NCBI GenBank assembly: GCA_007130555.1 | Contig: SLSH01000015.1 | Location: 1-9,088 of the forward strand | Reading direction: 5' to 3' | Source: Bacteroidales bacterium | GTDB taxonomy: Bacteria > Bacteroidota > Bacteroidia > Bacteroidales > ML635J-15 | DNA length: 9,088 bases | Shown: positions 7,601 through 9,088 of the stretch, one piece after another | How positions within the stretch are numbered: position 1 is the stretch's first letter | How the letters are laid out: each line of letters starts with the position of its first letter | Program-made: the position numbers and the translations under genes | The notes under the pieces: generated by a model | Told to the model about the DNA's origin: nothing | Databases searched by the model: none | What the model saw: the letters and a program-made list of their open reading frames with translations, nothing else

Positions 7601-8363
7601 CATACACTATCAGTGCAAAAAACAGCAAACTGAACAGAAACACCTTATTCGGAAAAATCTGTATTGCGTATTTGTAAAACACAAAAAGCAGCAGCAATAA
7701 AGCACTTAATGTAAAAATCAATGACAACAAACGGAATATATTTGGTTTTATCTGTATATCTCTTTCGTCTGCAATCAAATAAATTTTCTCCGTATTGTTT
7801 TTACTCAGCTCAATCGAAATCGCATTTTCAACGCTGTCCGAGATAATATCAAATCCGTATTTGATATTCAGTTCGGGGTTAAATTTTGTAATTAAGAGGT
7901 CGTTTTCGTAAGCATATTCCTGTTTAATCTGCAATAGTGCCACAATATGATAATCATCTCTGATAATTGTTTCGGTGCTGTACCATCCGTTATTCAGATT
8001 AAGCACTTTATCGTAAAAAAACAACGGAGTTGTGCTTAAAGGCAGGGGAATATCGTTTGTAGTCCAGTATTTTAGCTTATTATTTTCATAAAAAAATATT
8101 CCGATTTTTCCCCGGGCAAATAGTTCTTTTTGCTGAACATAAAAAAAATCAAGCAAAGAATCCCTGTCCGACACAATGCTTTCGACATATTCAAGTTTTG
8201 CCAGCATCATCTCGTGTTTATGTTCAAATGCAGATTTTATAGCCGATGTATCGGGATAAGTTACAGCTTTTTCGTACTTAAAACCTTTGGTGTAATAATT
8301 AAAAACTAATGCCGAAGCAAGAATTAGAATTACAGCAATTATATGTCGCACAGAAATATTCAT
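4677..8363 (-). CDS. Large membrane NtrY-like sensor histidine kinase
   Basis: This 1228-residue protein is much longer than typical kinases. Approximate order: membrane segment 6-24; an extracytoplasmic region (25-208); a cluster of about eight membrane segments between 210 and 468; a second large region (470-710); two membrane segments (713-734, 752-775); a third outer region (776-920), possibly Cache/PAS-like; a membrane segment (921-943); HAMP (944-991); HisKA with phospho-acceptor H1016 in AKQIAHEIKNPLTPMKLS; and a HATPase domain with N box NNLITN (1127-1132), G1 DNGKGI (1162-1167), F box IFQPNFTTK (1175-1183) and G2 GGMGLGLS (1185-1192). The REMAKQIAHEIKNPLTPMKLSVQYLE block is typical of NtrY kinases. 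All catalytic residues are present and there is no receiver domain, so a separate response regulator (NtrX-like) is expected but not in the window. The signal is unknown. It has its own promoter (8435-8465), and its 3' end lies in a dispersed repeat. A six-codon Ile run (AAT repeats at 6984-7001) and a G6 run (5428-5433 on the - strand) are both in frame. Confidence 0.95.
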   Translation of the reverse strand: MNISVRHIIAVILILASALVFNYYTKGFKYEKAVTYPDTSAIKSAFEHKHEMMLAKLEYVESIVSDRDSLLDFFYVQQKELFARGKIGIFFYENNKLKYWTTNDIPLPLSTTPLFFYDKVLNLNNGWYSTETIIRDDYHIVALLQIKQEYAYENDLLITKFNPELNIKYGFDIISDSVENAISIELSKNNTEKIYLIADERDIQIKPNIFRLLSLIFTLSALLLLLFVFYKYAIQIFPNKVFLFSLLFFALIVYGRYLMLDFKRPECFYMLKLFSPELFAQSFWLPSLGDFILNTVLFLFIAIIFNRFIRFNIKAKTNSFLNILYSVSLSILISICSWFICRLFYGLVWNSSILFSFENVINLDYNSFLGLAIIFGLITGFILVFDRLLSELKNIIGLKTFLIILFPVIIISSFILRYPETGIVSKFIFLIALYLLWTIIAYIRLSGKSYSYYKIIIIIILISALTAERFSVFTAQKEIDTGRVLAYNLATERDIRAEYFLNKINSYVNSNFTRNNTRSDYEKNITRINNIFLAERYFNKYDIQITICFENDSLLIEPDDMSVNCFDFFDEIVNKYGIILPETNFYFLDNHNGRISYFGEFAYGNEDLSETKLFIELNSKIFSEGLGYPELLLEKRLAVKRAIKDYNYAKYHKGKLITSKGDFKYPILMDERIPEREDVSYFSYEGFIHFVYHPDEHNTIILSKEELRYSKELVSFSYIFSILFLFSSLILFFVKFRFILRKAFYTLKSKIQVSFIGILMLALIVTGSIAIYFIIKGYKDKQYEFLEDKVQSILIELEHEFGNQTGFNVEDIRYLDYLLVRLSNVFYTDINLYTPEGILFTTSRKEIYDQGLKGRYLDPDAYERLIMQSSGSVIINEKIDKVNYLSAYIPFRNNDNELIAYLNLPYFARQNEFREEISNFIVAFSNVFLVLILISVIIGVIISKQVTRPLSIIQEKIRQMDIKKKTEKIKYDKDDELGGLIREYNKKVDELTESVNKLAQSERETAWREMAKQIAHEIKNPLTPMKLSVQYLEHTYDKKDEKWEKTFRKVCTTLIEQIDILAEIATEFSNFAKMPVSKTETNNIIDIINNTVQLFKSSENIKFTTSVNINSDGLISADKEQMTRAFNNLITNSIQAVPKEKPGEINIIVDETHFSYIIRIIDNGKGIDEKMLPKIFQPNFTTKSGGMGLGLSMVKNIIDSNNGKISFKTEKDKGTEFIIELRKIGGKL

Positions 8364-8434
8364 TGATTTTTAACGGCAGTATAAAATTTTAACATTCAAT
8401 AAAAAACCTATAAGTTTAATTATTATTCTTATTA

Positions 8435-8465
8435 CAAACATAGAAATAATATTTATATCCTGCAA
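8435..8465 (-). promoter_or_regulatory. Bacteroidota-type promoter of the histidine kinase gene
   Basis: On the - strand, TATGTTTG (8442-8435) matches TAnnTTTG exactly. A TTG (8465-8463) stands 20 nt upstream, the spacing expected for the -33/-7 promoter of the Bacteroidota housekeeping sigma factor. Transcription would start near 8428, giving a leader of about 65 nt before the ATG at 8363. There is no strong Shine-Dalgarno sequence before that ATG, as is common in this phylum. Confidence 0.7.
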
Positions 8466-8543
8466 ATTTGTTGTAAATCGGATTTGGGATTAAATTAAAA
8501 ATAATGTAATAAGAGCTTCGAAATCCTGAAATAATTTTTTACC

Positions 8544-8636
8544 ACAGTTCCGACCTCTTTCCATAAAAATAAAAAACCCGAAAAATTTTAATTTTTAAAG
8601 TTTAAGTAAAAAATAAGGGAAAGAGGTCGGAACTGT
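8544..8636. repeat. Perfect 19-bp inverted repeat with 55-nt AT-rich spacer
   Basis: ACAGTTCCGACCTCTTTCC (8544-8562) is exactly complementary to 8618-8636. The arms are much richer in GC than the surroundings. The spacer is almost pure A/T and holds a second small palindrome, AAAAATT-TT-AATTTTT (8581-8596). No flanking target duplication is evident (bases before: TTACC; after: TTGAT). It could be the ends of a tiny non-autonomous element, a long RNA stem or a protein-binding site. Confidence 0.75.
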
Positions 8637-8673
8637 TTGATAAAAAAATAAAAATCTTGCGACAGCAGTGGCT

Positions 8674-8714
8674 AAGTCAGAGTTTCACTCAAAGTGAAAC
8701 CCTGACTTTTATTT
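8674..8714 (+). terminator. Terminator-like hairpin with no + strand gene before it
   Basis: AAGTCAG-A-GTTTCAC (8674-8688) pairs with GTGAAAC-C-CTGACTT (8694-8708), a 15-position stem with one A/C mismatch and a TCAAA loop. It runs into TTATTT on the + strand, so it resembles an intrinsic terminator in that direction. On the - strand the hairpin runs into mixed sequence. No + strand coding gene ends here, so it may close an unannotated small RNA or be a dispersed palindromic element. Confidence 0.55.
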
Positions 8715-8715
8715 A

Positions 8716-8807
8716 CAATAAAACACTACAAGAAAAATCAATAAAACACTACAAGAAAAATCAATAAAACGCTACAAGAGAAGTTTAAAAACTCTACAAA
8801 AATACTT
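8716..8807. repeat. 23-bp tandem direct repeat, three copies plus one degenerate
   Basis: Units lie at 8716-8738, 8739-8761, 8762-8784 and 8785-8807. The first two are identical (CAATAAAACACTACAAG followed by AAAAAT). The third differs at a few bases (ACGCTACAAG, then AGAAGT), and the fourth keeps mainly AAAACTCTACAA. The core shared by the first three copies is CTACAAGA. A 23-bp period is about two helical turns, as in iterons or cooperative operators. The array starts two bases after the end of the terminator-like hairpin and ends about 155 bp before the -7 box at 8963. Confidence 0.85.
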
Positions 8808-8849
8808 TAAATACATGAATATTGTTTATTTTTTACTATTTAATATGAT

Positions 8850-8933
8850 TTATTAACAATTCGAAAAAATCATCCATTTGATTTTCAAGAATATAAAATA
8901 AAATTTTACAAAAAAACTTAAAATTGTTAATAA
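8850..8933. repeat. 12-bp inverted repeat upstream of the last gene start
   Basis: TTATTAACAATT (8850-8861) is a perfect complement of AATTGTTAATAA (8922-8933), with a 60-nt spacer. A further direct copy of AAATTGTTAAT (8921-8931) occurs at 9028-9038, inside the first codons of the gene starting at 9021. In DNA this rich in A and T a chance match is possible, but the placement around a promoter is suggestive. Confidence 0.4.
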
Positions 8934-8962
8934 GTTTTTTATTAGGTTAAAAAATAATCACG

Positions 8963-8970
8963 TACATTTG
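8963..8970 (+). promoter_or_regulatory. Perfect -7 box upstream of the start at 9021
   Basis: TACATTTG matches TAnnTTTG exactly and lies 50 bp before the ATG at 9021. The expected -33 TTG is not present at the right distance; only TTA at 8942-8944 (18-nt spacer) is close. Transcription would begin near 8977, giving a leader of about 44 nt. Confidence 0.5.
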
Positions 8971-9020
8971 CTTTGAATTTTTATATCAACTAATTTTTTA
9001 TTAACCAAAAAAATAATTTT

Positions 9021-9088
9021 ATGAAAAAAATTGTTAATTTCTTTAGGGGGGGGTAAACACTTGGCTATCAGTTAGTTATATTACTTTC
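9021..9088 (+). CDS. 5' end of an unrecognised gene, frame broken at a poly-G run
   Basis: An ATG at 9021 follows an A-rich leader (TTAACCAAAAAAATAATTTT) typical of Bacteroidota genes and lies downstream of a perfect -7 box. As written it encodes only MKKIVNFFRGG and stops at TAA 9054-9056, directly after eight G (9046-9053). If the run had nine G, or six, the frame would continue through VNTWLSVSYITF without a stop to the window end. Seven G would stop at TAG ten codons later. The MKK start followed by hydrophobic residues would suit an exported or membrane protein, but too little is visible to name a family. The explanations are a phase-variable gene in the off state, a sequencing error in the G run, a real pseudogene, or a chance ATG. 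Confidence 0.4.
9046..9053 (+). repeat. G8 homopolymer tract in early codons
   Basis: Eight consecutive G form the longest G or C run in the window; the next longest is six, in the kinase gene at 5428-5433. The length is clear in the given sequence. Its mutability is inferred from known phase-variable poly-G loci in other bacteria. Confidence 0.9.

Larger units (their letters stand above)
8364..9020. other. 657-bp non-coding, repeat-rich intergenic region
   Basis: No convincing protein gene is visible on either strand; the longest frames are tens of codons and without family signal. The region separates the divergent kinase gene (start 8363, -) from the start codon at 9021 (+). It contains, in order, the kinase promoter, a 19-bp inverted repeat, a terminator-like hairpin, a 23-bp tandem repeat, a 12-bp inverted repeat and a -7 box. 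These are listed separately. Confidence 0.8.

Noticed and set aside
8490..8564. 24-codon frame on the - strand starting MERGRNCGKK inside the inverted repeat
   Set aside because: Too short, overlaps the inverted repeat arm, has no family signal and no start signals.
8716..8807. CRISPR array interpretation of the 23-bp repeats
   Set aside because: Units are directly adjacent with no variable spacers, and no cas genes are present.
8813..8854. 13-codon + strand frame MNIVYFLLFNMIY
   Set aside because: Too short and low complexity; chance frame.
8838..8952. Open - strand frame of about 37 codons ending in QMDDFFELLINHIK
   Set aside because: The sequence looks protein-like, but the only ATG leaves 13 residues, there is no promoter or ribosome site, and AT-rich DNA gives such frames easily. 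It could be a gene remnant; not supported.

Overview
The window is AT-rich (roughly 30% GC by eye). It looks like chromosomal DNA of a Bacteroidota bacterium, probably Bacteroidales-like. The support is two perfect TAnnTTTG -7 promoter boxes, starts preceded by A-rich leaders rather than clear Shine-Dalgarno sequences, a DnaK ending in DVDFEEVK, and a very large multi-pass NtrY-like histidine kinase of a kind seen in that phylum. The species cannot be named from the sequence.

Layout: positions 1-411 are the 3' end of lipA (lipoyl synthase, + strand). It converges on a small exported Spy/CpxP-like protein (977-980 region back to 477, - strand). A 78-bp divergent gap then leads to a CPA-type cation/proton antiporter (1059-2465, +). 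The antiporter converges on dnaK (4462-2540, -), which has a good intrinsic terminator between the two genes. Upstream of dnaK on the same strand, across a 214-bp gap, is a 1228-residue sensor histidine kinase (8363-4677, -) with its own well-formed promoter at 8435-8465. These genes look like separate transcription units, not one operon. As a set they cover lipoate cofactor synthesis, envelope and cytoplasmic protein quality control, ion homeostasis and membrane signalling.

The least ordinary part is 8364-9020, 657 bp without a credible protein gene. In order it holds the kinase promoter, a perfect 19-bp inverted repeat with a 55-nt spacer, a 15-bp hairpin followed by a T-rich run (terminator-like on the + strand, although no + gene precedes it), a 23-bp tandem repeat of three copies plus a degenerate fourth, a 12-bp inverted repeat, and a perfect -7 box. 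This leads to a start codon at 9021 that is followed after eight codons by a run of eight G. As sequenced, the frame stops right after the G run. One extra G would leave it open to the end of the window, which makes this a candidate phase-variable gene start.

A second unusual feature is a dispersed, heptamer-like GA-rich repeat (452-481 and 4656-4688). In both places it sits exactly on the stop codon of a - strand gene.
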